From positions 43,018,580 to 43,082,579 of the forward strand of contig NC_088678.1 in the NCBI RefSeq assembly GCF_950023065.1: DNA of 64,000 bases, written 5' to 3'. Positions 45,541 through 59,965 of this stretch are shown piece by piece (positions within the stretch are counted from its first letter, which is position 1; the number at the start of each line of letters is the position of its first letter). Source of the stretch: Planococcus citri (taxonomy: Eukaryota > Arthropoda > Insecta > Hemiptera > Pseudococcidae). A program made the translations under genes and the position numbers. Below the pieces are notes generated by a model. The model saw only the letters and a list, made by a program, of their open reading frames with translations, was not told where the DNA came from and did not search any database.

Positions 45541-48500
45541 ATGATTGAATTTTGATCAATTTCAACGACAAGTCTTCAACTTCATCATCTTCTGTCTTCG
45601 GCATTAATTTAGCTGTAGCATTAACCAACGATTCGTTTCCCCTTCAAATCTCACTGTACGCAACCCAGCTAACGATAATGCAGTTGAGTTGCTGTGTTTT
45701 CATAGAGGGTGTTAATAAGAACGATCGAAGCACTCAGTATAGGTGCTTGAACTAAAAAATATCTTCGAAGCTTATTTTTTAATACATTATATAGATACAT
45801 AATATATCTACATATTTCGAACATTTTTATAATTTTTTTTTGTTTTTGTTTGCAGGTAAGCCGTGCATATTTTACCAAACGATACCTACAAATACAGGTA
45901 GATATTTATTATGTTAATTTTTGATGGGAAAAAACTTAGCGATACGTGCCTATGGAAAATGCTCCGTTGATGCTTTCATCGCGCTAAGCTCTAAGTTGTG
46001 GGCGGCTCAGCTCCACTCACGCGGAATAAAATTTAAATATTGCTATTGTAAATAAATTACACACATGGCGGTAAAATTCGACTAAAAAAAACAATCGGAT
46101 TACATTTGTCGTACACACGTTTCAGATAAACCACCGTTGAAAAGTTTCTCTGGCGAGAGAAAAATATCTAAATTATTCGCATAAGTAAGAATTTGAAAGT
46201 CAAAGAAATCGCGCGAGTATTTTGAAAATATCTCTTTGTATTTGCCAATGTCAAACACACATCTCGATATGTAGGAAAAAAGTTTACGCGCCCAAATACG
46301 TCTGTAGGTTTAAAGGATTTAAGTCTTATATGGTAATACCCCCATATCGTATAAATACTTAGTTTTTATTTTTATTTTTTTTTTGTACTCGGCGTAGGAA
46401 AAAAAAAGACGTAGAAAAATTAAGCTCCTTTATCGAAGTTCTTTTTTCACTCGGAACCGCGTATAAGTTATACGAGGCTTCGTGGGAAATGACGGTTATT
46501 TCTTATTTTTGGTTTAAATTTGATCGATGGAAAGCTGTCAGTGTGAAATAGGTTTTAGAAAAATTTATTAATGAATGTTGCCCAGTATTGTTGGCTGATG
46601 TTTTAATTGGTTAGTTTTTTGCTTCGCCAAATCAATATCGTATACTTTCTTCGGGTAATACATATAAATTCTTAGTAGTTCCTATACGCGTGTTTCAAAA
46701 TATCTATGGTGAATAGAGTTCAACATTTTAGATTAAGTATTCAGTCAAGGAAGGAAAAAAACAGTGAAATTGCGTGATTTTCCCTCTCAAAAGGATTAAT
46801 TTAGCGTGAAAAATAATTTTTCTTTTTCGTGTCCGAAATGGACGTGATTTTTATTAACACGAGTGTTTGTTCGTAACACTCTGACATTCGTCTTTTGAAT
46901 ATAACATCATAAGATTTTTAAATCAACAAATTGCCAGATCGGAGTTACAATGTTGCAAAGGCCAGAGGATATAATTTTTCAACGTTTTATAAAACAGGGT
47001 GAAATTAATTCGATAACATTTATCAACCGATTACTTAATAGTGAAGCTACTGTTCGTTATCGTAGGTCTGACGATGAATGAACATTACTTTTATTGAGCT
47101 GATAACGTCCGTTCATTTTTTATCATTCGGGTTTCAATTCGCAGGATGACTATATAGGATTTCTTTAAAATGGATTTTCTCATTTGTGGGAAATTTACTC
47201 GAGTATTATTAAAAGATATGGAAAGTAGACTTGAGAGGGGGAGAAGGAGGGGAATGAAATGACCAAATTTGGCAACTGGAAAAATTAAAATAGGTACCTA
47301 AATTGAGTTTTAAAAAAAAGGTCATGTTTTATGAGAAATTTTATCACGTTTGCCTAAATGCACAGGAGCGCCTTTCAACACCTCTTTTGTCCTGAGAACT
47401 AATCTGCTAGAATCAAATTTACGTTCTTATGTGTTGTGTTGGCGGTTTTTATTTTCTATTTTCCTATACAATTTATCGCGAGACATTTATTTAATTCACG
47501 TCAGATACAAAAAGATATATCGTTGCCGATGATTGATTTACATAGGTGTACTTATTCTATAAATAGTTCTACTCTATTTGTATTCTTTACTTGAGGATTT
47601 CAGTTAAACCGACTAAGTAAATAAATTTAGTCAAAGGTACACCTTTGCAACGAGTTAGATATTGATCTTTTAAATATCGAGCACGTCGTCTTACGTCGCA
47701 CCCTTTCTTGAGTATAATTGCGGAATGACTTGTAAAATTTGTGTTTTTTTGTTTGTTTACATTTCGTAACCTTTTTCCAACGTCTGCTATTTGTTCGCTT
47801 TACCTGTCGTACGTTTGTATTATTCCAATTTTTGATTTTGTTCTCTCGAATGCTTCGCATCATTGGTATCTATATTAAGTAGGTATTATTTGTTTTGTTT
47901 TTTTTTTCTATGCAGGGTGCCTCAGAAATGATCGATCGAACTAAAAATTTATGTGTGATGGAGTATTACTGGAAAAAAAATTGAAAATTGAAAAGGCGGA
48001 CACCGTGTGAAAAAATAAGAAGTAAAGACGAATTTTTGATCGTAGAAGGGGGCGGGGCGTTGACCGAAAAGTGGGCAAATTTTGACGAATTTATTGACCC
48101 AACTTGTAAATTAAAGGGAATTAAATAAACTGTGAAAAAATTAGAATTTGAAAAATGATTGTGAAAATACATTGTGCGTCGAAATGTGATTAATTTTATG
48201 ATGACAACTTTTTGCTGGGACAGAAATTTGAAAATTTATTGGTGCCAAAAAAAGGTTTTTGAAGAAAATCGTCAGATTTGTAAATATAACAGTTCGGCTG
48301 GTTATAACTTTTCAAATTTCGGATCTTGTAGTACACAAAAAATGCCAGCACAAACAATAACAAGAGATGGATGGATTTTTCTCACGTTTTAACCGAATTT
48401 TCTCGACAGGGTTATACCATAGGGTATCTCATTTCTTGTACAAAATTTGAACAGCATATTTCGTGATAATATCCAAAGTTTGGAGGAAGTGTGCTATAAA

Positions 48501-49669
48501 AATGAAGTTTATAATGAAAATTTCTACAATGATGTAGAAGTGTTGTACAGTCTTGAACTGACGGAATAATAATGGTTATTTGTGTATACGAGTTCATGTT
48601 GGAAAAAATGCCTATATCAAGGGACGAGATTGAAAAAATGAAAGCAAACCAGTGCTAATAAAGTTTAAAATTTCAAATAGGTTATGTAAAAATATATCCA
48701 GTATATATTAGCTATCATTTAGCGAAGAGCCTTACCTCGCTGTCAGTTGTAACTCACGTAAATATACGTAACCCTTTCCTAAAGGGCTTTAATTACCAGC
48801 TTAATTCTACGTATAGTGAGTTGGTAATTCTTTGAAAATATGTCACGTGTACAACCTACAACCATATGTTACATTGGAAAATTAATTAAAATTTGATTGG
48901 CAGTTGTTCAGGTTCATGTTCAAAAAGTAGGCATTTGTCGCTGCATGCCTCTTCGCATCGGTCGCAGCCGTTATTTCGAATAGGAATAACATCTTTGAAA
49001 GTTCTCTCGAGTTTGAAACATCTACCTGGGTATTTTTTCAGCATAAGTTCTCTTCTTATACATATTATATGTAGTGAAAATCTTGACTATGAGCAATATA
49101 CATTATCATCATCAAGCTGCGAGATAGAGATGGGATGTAGGAGCAGGGTCGGTCGAATGCTGGAAATCCCATTTATCCCAGAAGTTCATTTCGGTTCTTC
49201 AGCTTTGCTGTACTTCGTTTTTCAAAAGGAGTATTGAAAGTCTTAGTCAATATTTTGATTTTGATGATTATAAATAATCTACAAACAGGTTCCATAAAAA
49301 AAAGATTATGAACTACATAGAACTTGTTGTCTATCTTCATCTTCAAGTTTAGGAAACATATTATTCCATTTTTGATCATCACGTTTTCCAAGAAAAAGTT
49401 TCCTTTTTGAAAATTACCTATTATAGATATTTATTGTTTTATGGTCATTTGTTCCTTTTTTATCATAATCTACCCCCCTTATCGTGGAAATTCTTTTTAA
49501 TCCAGCATAGATAAGGCAGCAGAATTTCAATTCAACTGCTCAAATTGATTTTTTTTATTTTTAGCGAATGTTGATTTTTTTAAAATGTACATTGTACGTA
49601 TTAGATCAGTGCAAAAACTCATATTGACTACCTCGAATCGAAATTCACTACGTATTTTCGGCTATACTT
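45541..49669. other. Long non-coding stretch
   Basis: I see no supported gene. A cagggtgcctcagaaatg motif at about 47914 and frames at 48174-48392 (+) and 48893-49237 (+) were examined. None shows a domain or convincing exon pair. Confidence 0.4.
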
Positions 49670-50830
49670 CAGAGTTTCCATCACGATTTTCGATTTTTCA
49701 GCTTTTCAGGGAAACATGGAAATTAATTTAGGCAGCTAACAATGAACTATATTAGCTTATTTTCAAACCGTTTAACGATTTTATTCATATCTGAGCCAAT
49801 TCACAGGCAGCTGCCTCGATTGCACTTTTTTGACCAGCAGATTTATTTGGGGAAAAATCGAAAAGTCAGAAAAATGCACCTGTCTGAAAATTACTCAAAT
49901 GTGGATTAATTCGTTGAAGAGGTCGAGAATAAGCCTTAACTCTATTTTTAGATACCCAAATTAATTTTCACATCTTGTGATGAGATTTATGGTTTCCTAG
50001 AATGAATAGAAAGTTTTTGATTTTTGCTTCGTTGTAAATCTGCTAATAAAAAATACGATCGAGATGTCTTCCTGCAAATTAGCTCAAAAGTGAAGTAGTT
50101 CGTTAAACAGGTAAAAAATATGCCACAATTCGATTTTTAGCTGCCTGAAAATCACAGTAAAAGCTCCAAAATAGCTCGAAATAGTGTAATCTGAATTCAA
50201 ACAGGTTAGTTTCAGACAATTTCAATATTTCCTCTGCAAACAGAAAATTTTGATTTCTTTGGATTTTTTTCCTTATAAGTACTCGTCAAACAAACACACT
50301 CGAGGTGTAGGTATCCGGAAATCGCCTCTAATTACATTTTTAGGTGCCCTGCCCATACTAGTTTTCACACCTTTTGAGAAAATTCAAAAATTCTGGATAA
50401 ATCGAAAATCGCGCTGGAGGCTCCAGAATACCTCGAAATGGTGAAATTCGGATGGTAGAGAGAGATGCATGGTTTTGCACAAGAAACAGCTATTCGTGCG
50501 AATTTCAAAAATTTTCCATCGTACAGAAAATTTTGGACGTTTTGACCCCCCCCCCCCTCCCCCCTAAAAATCTACTGATATAAATTAAAAAATTATGAAG
50601 GATGGGGAGTTAATATTAGTTCCTGAATTGATTTTCACCATCTCTACTAAATACTTGGATGCAGTTTTTCTGAAAAAATTAGCATAAATCACCGAAAATG
50701 GTCAATTTCGGATTCTCAAAAATTAGCTAAAAATCGAAAAATTAATTCGAGTACCTCAAGTTTTTATGCACAAAACTGATCTGCACTAATTATCCCTCAG
50801 AAAGGCACCTCGGATCATAGGGAACTTTTA
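49670..50830. repeat. Degenerate large copy of the TAA-MITE family, copy IV
   Basis: Contains the family modules in sequence: ggcagctaac, a gttaaacaggt segment, cgcgctggaggctccagaat at about 50410, tcaccgaaaatggtcaattt near 50690, and a decayed right end aaaggcacctcggatc near 50800. The C run at about 50546-50562 lies inside. Ends and duplication are not recognisable. Confidence 0.45.
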
Positions 50831-53799
50831 GCACCAGATCAGTAAATGGTACTTCCAACCTCCATTTAAAAATTATTCTTTTGAGAGGAATTTTCTCCGT
50901 ATTTTGTCTTTTTTCGACTATTTAAGGACTAATTGAAAGTCCAATTGATTTCTCAGTGTTATATTAAATACTAGCACGAAATTTTACAAATTTATTTTTT
51001 ATTATAACGAATTCCTTTTTATTTTAAATGAAGTCGGCGAGGATAGATGACCGTTAAGAACATCGACAGATTTTCTTTCAATGAATAAAATGCGATTTCT
51101 GGGCGATATTAGTAATTCCGGTAAAGGGTGGAGTTATTTCTGAACCATTATCATTTTACAATAGGAAGAAATGTCGAAGCACACACGAAAGATTTCCTCG
51201 TGGTCAATAAGACATTACCTACGTTGAAATGAACTTTTTTTTCAACTTCAACATAGCATGATTTTAATTTCAAGCCAAGAATTTGAGGTCAAATAAGTGC
51301 TCGTAGCTCGAATAATACTCGATGTAGGTAAAACCAGGTCTTAAAATTCGTTTCACGATAACTCAGACACGAATATTTCGCATCTCACACATCAAACCGT
51401 AGAATACACCTTGCTATACTTATTCGCCAACAACCAAGTAAAAAGTAATAGGAAACAGAAACCATATTCTTAATAACGCCGTCGTCGTCGATCTCATATA
51501 AGAAAACAGAAAGCTATAAATTCCACATCTATCTACAAAAATTACCCTCTTTTACAGCGAATGTTATTGTTACCATTTGAATGGCCGCGTATTTTTACTA
51601 TAAAATTAAACCATTATTTTAAAACCTCGAACATTACATGGCATTAGCTATAGCGACAAAGTGAGCACAACGTAGCCAATTTGAAAAATTCCTAAAAATA
51701 CCTACCTACCTACCTATTTCGATGGGTCGGCGCAATCATAAATAATCGCTCGAACCAGTACCAACAACAAGGCGAAAATAACGTGAAAAGCTTAATATTT
51801 GAATTTCTAGCATTACTCGCAGCATTTTAAACATTTTTCGCGCATTTAAAATAAGACAAATTGCCGACGTAAACAAAGATCGACGCAGATTGGATTTTAG
51901 TATTGGTTGAAAAAACAATAGAGTGTTTTCTAAACACGCGAATACTTTAAATTCCGACGAATTTGCAGATGCAGAAATCCAATTCTAATCGTTTCTCTCT
52001 CTTTTTCTCGTACGTATGCGTGCGTTTTTTTGTTGTCTTTTTGAATCATCGTTTTTTCAGGCACATAGGTAGGCACTAGGCAGTGTACGCGTAGGCCGTT
52101 ATAGGCACATACGTGTAGCATACCCGTACGCCGCATTAACTCCCATTTATTTTCACGTATGTGACTTGAAAATTATTACGAGAATTAAGTCGAGCTATGG
52201 TGCCTATAGCTTGGCTACAGGTTATCAAATATAGTACACAAATATGTTTGTAAACCTGTCTACACTACAGTCTTCTGGTAAGAACCTATTTCCAGTTCAA
52301 ATGAGCCGAACTCGAAACGAAAATGAACAAAGGTAATTCTGCAGATTTATAAAATCACTCCTATGAATCCCTTACGATCCAATTTTACCAACATCCGTGT
52401 CTGCCAAGTCGCACGACTCGTACCATAAATGCGGAATTTCCACCGCAAATATCTTAATATTTTTTCGAATAAAAATTTCATTCTGTTCAGAATCAATTGC
52501 CCAAATAAGTGGTGGTTTTTCGATATATTTTTTCTTTTATTTGCATGAAAACATGGCCCATTGCTCTTTATACGTGAACACGACTCGCGAGAGAGTTAAA
52601 GTACTCTTTGACAATAGAATTTAGTAGTTTACGAATTCTTCGCCTGACGGCCCCCTTATTGTAGGTGAGTATTATTGTGCGCCACACGTCGAGGACAATC
52701 TTTATCGTTCGATTCTTTTGTTGAACATTGACATTTAACAAACATCGTATGGCAGCCCAACTTCATTCCATTTACATTTCAAAGCGATACAAATATTATC
52801 GCTGAAATGACTCCATTCGACTCTAAAATACTATGTATCGAATAAAATTGTCTTAAAGATTTTTTTTTTATATAAATGTGGAGCAATAACAGAACGTTGT
52901 GGGGTTTTTCGCCACTACATATACGTTTAATCTCTGAATTCGAAAATTCCAGTGCATACGTACTTAGGTGTACTTGTACAAGGTAGGTATACTGGTTTAT
53001 TACCATTAAAAACAGAAAAAAAGAGCTATTTTAGTGAAATAATACGAGTATTCGTATTTGTTCTAAACTCGACTTAAAATCCCATTTATAGGTGCTATAA
53101 ATTAAATACCATCGTGTACGACTTGCCTGGTTTGATAAATTCACAAAAATATAATTTTTCATGAAGAAGAAAAATACTGTCAAAAGCTTCTGTGCTTTCG
53201 CACTCTAGTTTCCTTCATACTTATTTGTATAAAAATTATGTCGAGTAAGTTCTGCAATGAGGCGATATATCAAACGTATGATTGCATTTTTTTAATGCAG
53301 ATATACCTACGAGAAGGAAAATTAAAAAAAAAACAATTTTTCAGCAAAAAAAATAGCTGCAAGAGTGTGTGTAGCAACTGTTTGTTTTTAAAATTTTAAT
53401 CATTTCACGTTGATTAGTCGCTTTGTTTAGTTCATTTTTTATTCATTTTGAATTGATTAGTCTCTTCGTTTGTGAGTTAGTCACTTGATTTGTGGGATGA
53501 TTCAAAAATTAATACGTATTCAAAATTACTACAAAAAAAAATGAATCCGAAATCACTCAAAAAAATGTATTTAGAATTAATTTAGAGAAAAAAATTAATT
53601 TTTATTTACCACAAAAATCCCATTCAACATAATTGCGAAAAAATATTTGATTTTCCACAAAAGATTTTTGATCCGAATAAAACACTACTCAAGGGCGCTG
53701 TATGTGAAAATAGACGTCAGATTAATGCTGACTGAACAACCTCTTCACATGAATATTAAAATCGAACTGCAACTAAATTTTATTTTCAAGTTTTAGCCC
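50831..53799. other. Non-coding stretch
   Basis: I see no supported gene. It includes an acct-repeat run at about 51700-51715. Confidence 0.4.
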
Positions 53800-54498
53800 C
53801 TCCTCCAAAAAAGGCTGAAGAAATTTCTGCCTAGGAAAATTTAAGCTGCAATAAGCTGGAGCCTCCAGCGCGATTTTCTGAATTTTTCATGTTTTTTATT
53901 ATGTCATACAATCGCGCTGGAGGCTCCAGAATGGCTGGAAATGGCGAAATTCGCCCTCGGAGGGTTAGTTCTGGACAAAATACAGCGATTCGTGCCAATT
54001 TCGAAAATTTCCTCGCAAACGGGAAACTTTTGATTTTTTGGATATTTTTATTATGAAAAAAAAACTGGTCAAAAAACCACTCTTGAGATTCCACTCTCAA
54101 AATCGGCTCAAATGTGGATAAACTCGTTAAACAGGTCGAGTATAACACACAACTCGATTTTCAGCTGTCCAACTTCATATTCACGCCTTTTGGAGCATAT
54201 TTAAAATTCATGGATAAATTGAAAAATCGCGCTGGAGGCTCTATAGAATGGCTGAAAATAGTGAAATTTGAATTTGAGGAATTAATATCAGTTTTAGAAC
54301 TCATGTTGATCATTTTTACTGATCAAGTACGTACTTTTTTTTTAAAAATCATATATCACCAAAAACAGTCAATTTTGAATTTTTAAACGTTCAGCACCAA
54401 AAAACGAAAAATGAAGTTGTGCAACTGAAAATTTGGGCTCTTTCCAAAAATCGCGATCCCGTTCAAATCGGAGGATGACACCTCAAGAGGTTCCCTTG
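53800..54498. repeat. TAA-MITE family, copy III, left end lost
   Basis: The right end, inverted, is CAAGGGAACCTCTTGAGGTG at 54498, matching copies I and II. The following bases are TGA rather than TAA. The interior has two module copies with cgcgctggaggct (53912 and 54227) and an opposed tggagcctccagcgcg (53857), forming a hairpin. No matching left end was found. Confidence 0.6.
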
Positions 54499-57168
54499 TG
54501 AGAAGTAGAAAAATGTTGCCAATTTAGATTTTGAAAAAAATTGATTTTTGAAAGTAAAAATGATCTTTAAACAATAGAGGAAGGGAGAGAAATGAGTCCA
54601 AGACCAAATCTGAGGCAAAAGGAAGAAAACTTCAACGTAATTAATAATTATTCAGAATGCGGATTTTTCAGTTTTTTGCTTGATTTTTTCTCGAAAAGAG
54701 TGACTTTTGAACTCGTAATTTGCGTATCTCTTTATTTTTTTTCTAACTTATTATGTCTCGAGTTCTGTTTGTAGAATGTTGTGTGATATATTCCAAGTCA
54801 TCAAGTACTTTAACGAAATTCAAATTCATTTCACAATTTGGAGCATTCTGATGCCTTAAAAACCTACCTTACTTATCGTTTCAAATTTTAAATTTGTCAT
54901 CTCATCTCCTACTACGTGACTTATTTTTCAACCCTTATTTGCCAAATTTTACCCTATTAAAGCTTGCCTCTTACATTCTTTCAAGATGATTTCAGCATAA
55001 AATTACATAACGCGAAATAAAAATTTGTTTAAAAATTTTGCCTTAATCCAATATTTTTTATTCGAAAGGTAGGGGGAGGAGGGAAGAGAGGAAATGAAGT
55101 ATAAAGGCTAAGCTTTAAAAAGACACATTTACAGCAATTTGGGTTTATTCTGCAATTACCTAGTTACATAAAACTTGAATTTCAATCCATTATAATTTTG
55201 AAATTTTTAAAAATCTATTCAGCATGTACCTCTTTTTAAGAATTTTTTCTCAAATCACCCCTTCTATTTTCTGATTTGTTTTCTGCGCTTACTTCGCGTT
55301 TTTTAAAATTCCTCTACAAATTTTTTTGGTAACTTTCGAAACACCCTGTACATAAGTAAACAGAACGAAACCGTACTAAATTATTTGTTTTCAATACTTA
55401 TAATGAATAAAAATAATTTAAAATTCTCGACGATATCACGGGAGAATTGAATCAATTAGGTTTTCTAACCCTGTTGTCGAGCGAACAAAGGTATTAGCAG
55501 AGAAAAGAACATGATGACTCTTGATTGCATTCATTTCATTTTTAACAAATAAATCGAATAAATTAATTATGTAAGTATTATAAGATGACCAAATTTAAAC
55601 GAGGCTTTGCTACAATCTCATTTTTTCCCTCCCGAAAACATGCAACTTTATTCTTGTTACAGACTTTCAGCCAAACTTGGTAATTTAGTTACGAATTGTC
55701 GATGTTGTTTGTTGATTAAAGTTTTACGCCTTTTTAAAATGAGATTTGCAGAAAATACGATACGATGCTTTTGAAGGTTTATCGCATTCGCGTCGTTTTA
55801 AATGTTGGAAAAATTGGTATAGTTTTCGAGTACGTAGGTGAGATTTCGACGAGTGTTTGGAGAAATTTTTGTCAAGATGATGTATTTTTTTTCTTTTTAA
55901 TCTTGAGTTACGAGTTTAAGTTGAACGTACGAAAGAATTTTTTTCATACAGTTTTAGAGAAAAGAGGAAGAAAACGAGTAATTCGATTGGGGTACTTGAA
56001 AACGTATCATTATGGCAATTTGTTCTGTCGTATGTGCTTTGTTTATAGTTTTAGATGTACCAACGTAGTATGTACTAGTAAGTTTACCAAAGAAAATCTC
56101 AGCAAACTTGACTTTCCTTGTTGAAACATTTTAACGCTTGTTTTATATTGAATTTTGTCGCAGTTTTTCGCGTGGTTGGTAATTAATTGTCGTGCTTGTT
56201 TGCATCGAAAGGAGTCGAGCTTAAAATAAATTTTAACGCGTGAGACTGGAATAAAATTTATTTCAAGTAGTTTGTCGGATTCGGAAGAAAATACCGAATA
56301 AAATTCGCCACAGCCACAATTTTTTTTTTTTCTATTCCACGTACGTTTTTTTTTTTTTTTTTTTTTGAAAAAACACGTACCTAGATAGTATTTTCATAGG
56401 ATCCCAAATACGCATCGCATGTGAGCGAATTAGAAAAGTACCTAGTCCACCAAACACAACCTCAAGTTATTTGTAAACCAGCGATGAGATTTTGTTAATC
56501 TTACAAAAGCTGCGTACTCATTCTGTCTACGACTTACAAGTATTGTCGAGTGGTTTGCTTTTGAAAATGTTAATGGTTTTTTGGTGTTGAAGTATACCTA
56601 TACCTAGTACGTGTTAGTTTCTTCATCGGTGGAGGAAAAAAAACGAAATTACTTTATTACAGGTACAGAGAAATTTTACCAGACTGATATTAGGCCTTGG
56701 AATTTATACGGTGAAGGTGTCTTTTTTGAAGTTTAGTTCATTTTCGCAATTAAGTTGTTGAGCGAGATTTTGTTCACAAAGGAGTTTATTTCGCTGACGC
56801 GATAGGTACCGTATTAATTTTCTAGTTTTTGTTTTTTTCCTTATAGGTTGGTTAAATGCTTGAAATTTCTTTGATGCGGAGTGCACGTGGAGAGAAGGGA
56901 TAGGAATGAAGTGAAAGTTTTGAACTTTTGGGGGAAAAATAGTCGCTTTGGATATCAAATTTAAGTCTGTTGGGAGTTTTGGACTAATAGGAGTAGTAGA
57001 GATTACTTGAAATTTATACTCTTGAAAAAGAACTGAATTTTCTCTTCTTCCGCGGAATGAAAAGAGTGAAAATGATTTGAAAAGAAGAGCCTGCGAAAAT
57101 CATGTTTTACGTACCTACATATATCAAATTAGTTTCTCGATCTTATCTTTGCAACTTTCAAAAAAATT
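54499..57168. other. Non-coding stretch
   Basis: I see no supported gene. The 119-codon plus-strand frame at 55765-56124 has no recognisable domain. Two long poly-T tracts lie at about 56320-56365. Confidence 0.4.
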
Positions 57169-57475
57169 ATGACTCAATTTTGAGCTCAAAATTTTTCAAA
57201 AATGGTCAAAAACATTTTCGTAGTAATATTTGAGATTTTCGCGAAATTTAAACTCATTTTGATGCGTCGCATGACACTTTTTCAAGCATTTCAAAAAATC
57301 ATGTCCCAACTTCAAACTTGAAATTTTTCAAAAATGTTCAAAAAACGTTTTCTTCGGAATATTTGAGATTTTCGCGAAATTTTAATCAATTTTGATGCGT
57401 CACATGAACTTTCAAAGTCCGAAAAATCATAACTCAAATTTGGACTCAAAATTCTTCATACTGCGATTGCACCGA
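57169..57475. repeat. Tandem repeat, about 130-bp unit
   Basis: Units start at about 57169, 57301 and (partial) 57430. Two full units share tatttgagattttcgcgaaa and ttttgatgcgtc-catgac blocks. Confidence 0.6.
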
Positions 57476-57600
57476 AATAACTGAAAGCTGGGACTGGTCT
57501 CAAAAGTTAGTATACCTACATACCCCTATTTTAAAAGCACTTGGTCTGCCAATCCGCAGCTGCTGCTTTAAAGCTCAGCGAAAGCTCAAAAGTTCACAAT

Positions 57601-58207
57601 TTTTCTGAACTTTCAGCCGAGAAAACTGATAGCTCAAATTGGTGCCAAATCATAGCATTTTTCGCGCTGAATCCGAATATGTAGGTCTGCCGACCCTAAA
57701 GTGCTGCCAAAGCCCCGCCAGACTGGTTCAAAGGGGGAGTAAATTTGGCATTTCAATAATTTCATGCTTTTATGGCTAAATCCTTATAAAAAGTTATAAA
57801 ATTGGGTTAAAAATTATTTTCGAGCAGTTTAACGGAATGCTCTAGGGCTAACATGATTTTTAGACGCCGTAATTTTTCAAAATTTTCATATTGGGGGGGA
57901 GGGGGGGTGGGGCATGAGAGGAGTATCAATAAATTCACCAAATATGGCCTTGTGATACATCAAAATATATGTTTTTTGGGCCATAGAATTCAATAATGAC
58001 AATATTTTTCACATTGGAGGGTAATGGGGGGAGGGGCTGGTACCTACCTGAAATTTGCCAAATTTACTCCCCCTTTGAATCAGTCTGGCGGGACTTTGGC
58101 AGCACTTTAGCGTCGGCAGACCTACATATTCGGATTCAGCGCGAAAAATTCTATAATTTGGCACCAATTTGAGCCATCAGTTTTCTCGGCTGAAAGTTCA
58201 GAAAAAA
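57601..58207. repeat. Inverted repeat with 150-bp arms
   Basis: Arms at about 57601-57750 and 58057-58207 are close reverse complements, sharing for example gaatccgaatatgtaggtct and aaagggggagtaaattt. The spacer of about 300 bp has G-rich runs. It is foldback-like; no target duplication was found. Confidence 0.65.
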
Positions 58208-59965
58208 ATATACTTAAGTGTTTTAATATAATAAATTTGAAAACCGCCCACATTCTCCATAAACTGTAATTTTAAAATTTTTTAACCCTGTAACAGAAAA
58301 CGCAAAAGAGGGATTTATTTACAATTTTACTGTTGATTTAAGCGAATAAAAAATTATATTAAAAATTTTTTCTATCGCTTTTGCTTTCTTCGAGAAAGTA
58401 ATTTTGGCAAAATAAAAAATAAATTTATCCAAACGTGCATTTATTTCTTTAAAAATCAAACGATACGGAAAATGATTCCCTTTTAGCTTTTTTTTTAAAA
58501 AAATTATTCCACTACAGGGCTTATAGATAAAGGTAATCTTGGCCCGCTCATATAACTTATGTATATAGGCCTAAGTATAGGTACTTAGAGGGAATAATAA
58601 ACTACAAGAAGAAAACATTTTACAACGAACAGCTCAAAAAGTGAAATTTTGATGCTCTACAACGATAATATGAATGATAAACACCGCTAATAAAAATTCT
58701 ATGAAACAAAATGCTAATTAAAACGATAATTTTTACCGACGTCGTAACACATTTACCATTTAATACTTCATACAATGGTTGGTTTGAAAAACGACGCGAC
58801 GCGACGCGTACAAAATGAGAATCATTATTAATTGTAACATCGATCAAAGCCAGATAAAAATGACACTGGTTTATTGAACGATAATTTAATGTAAGTATTT
58901 AAATGATTTATAGCATTAATGGCGTTATTATTCTGTAAAAAGCAACAGTCAAGGCTAAAATATACTTACCTAATCTAACTTTGGTATTCTCGAGTTGTAA
59001 TTATTTTGGGGGTGGTTTCAATCAAAACAGGTAGGACCATTTTCCACTTGATTCTTTTTCCTCATATAAAGAAGCCTCAGAGGTTTGAGGTACCTATTCG
59101 TGAAATCTACTATTTACTTCAATACAGAGTCAATTTCATTTTCACACCAGCTACTTTATTTGAAAAACGACAACAAAATGAAGGTATCGTTCTGACTCAA
59201 ATTACAGAGAAAAAAATCTCAACCTTTATCACCACAATAAATTGTACGCTTGACCGAATACCAAAATAATTAGGTATCACACCGAGGATCTCACGAATAA
59301 TTCGCCTATAGGCCTAAAACATTACATACACACCTTTGGGTTGAAACTAAGATTATATTCGAGACGAAAATCGTATAATCTGCCCATAAACCTTGAGCCA
59401 ATGCGAGCACAAAAAAAAATTCCTCTCTGTAGGAGACCAAAAACTGTCAAGTCTCTTAAAAATGCTCCCATACGAAACGAACGATTTCGATTTATTCGGC
59501 TGACATGAAAATAATTCTAGTAATTTTACCTTCTCTATTGGAAATGTTTCTTTTTTCTTCGGCCTTTCCTTACACAAGCCTGCTAAACTATTTGTCACAT
59601 TAAAAAATTTCTGACAACTTATCACATATTTTGTGTAGGTACGCGAGTTTTCGTAGGAGTCAAGAATTAAATTCTTCTCGTGCTTCTTCGGATATCCTTT
59701 TTAAAAAAAAATCTTTTCCGAGAGAAAAATAGCTACATCATCTGCGTATAAAGAACACTCGTAAGTAAACGACAAGAAGGAATAATGACAATTAAAATAA
59801 TAACACCGAAATTTAACGACGTTTAATTAAATTTTAAAATCATCCGAAGACAAAATTATGCTCCTCGAATAATTTAATCGTAACACGAGTCGTATTTTCA
59901 ATCCAGTCTTTTAATAATAATTCTAATTATTGTCATTATTATTAATCAGAAATACTCGAATAAAC
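58208..59965. other. Non-coding stretch
   Basis: I see no supported gene. The frames at 58620-58847 (-), 59006-59269 (+) and 59353-59625 (-) are unrecognised. Confidence 0.4.

Noticed and set aside
47914..48440. Possible transposon with cagggtgcctcag end
   Set aside because: No matching inverted end or target duplication could be found; the right-hand agggtatctc is only a weak echo.
48893..49237. 114-codon plus frame with CSGSCS near an acceptor-like ggcag
   Set aside because: Recalled a cystine-knot start, but the later cysteines of such a domain are missing and no second exon was seen.
55765..56124. 119-codon plus-strand frame
   Set aside because: No recognisable motif and poly-T-driven Phe runs; not supported as a gene.
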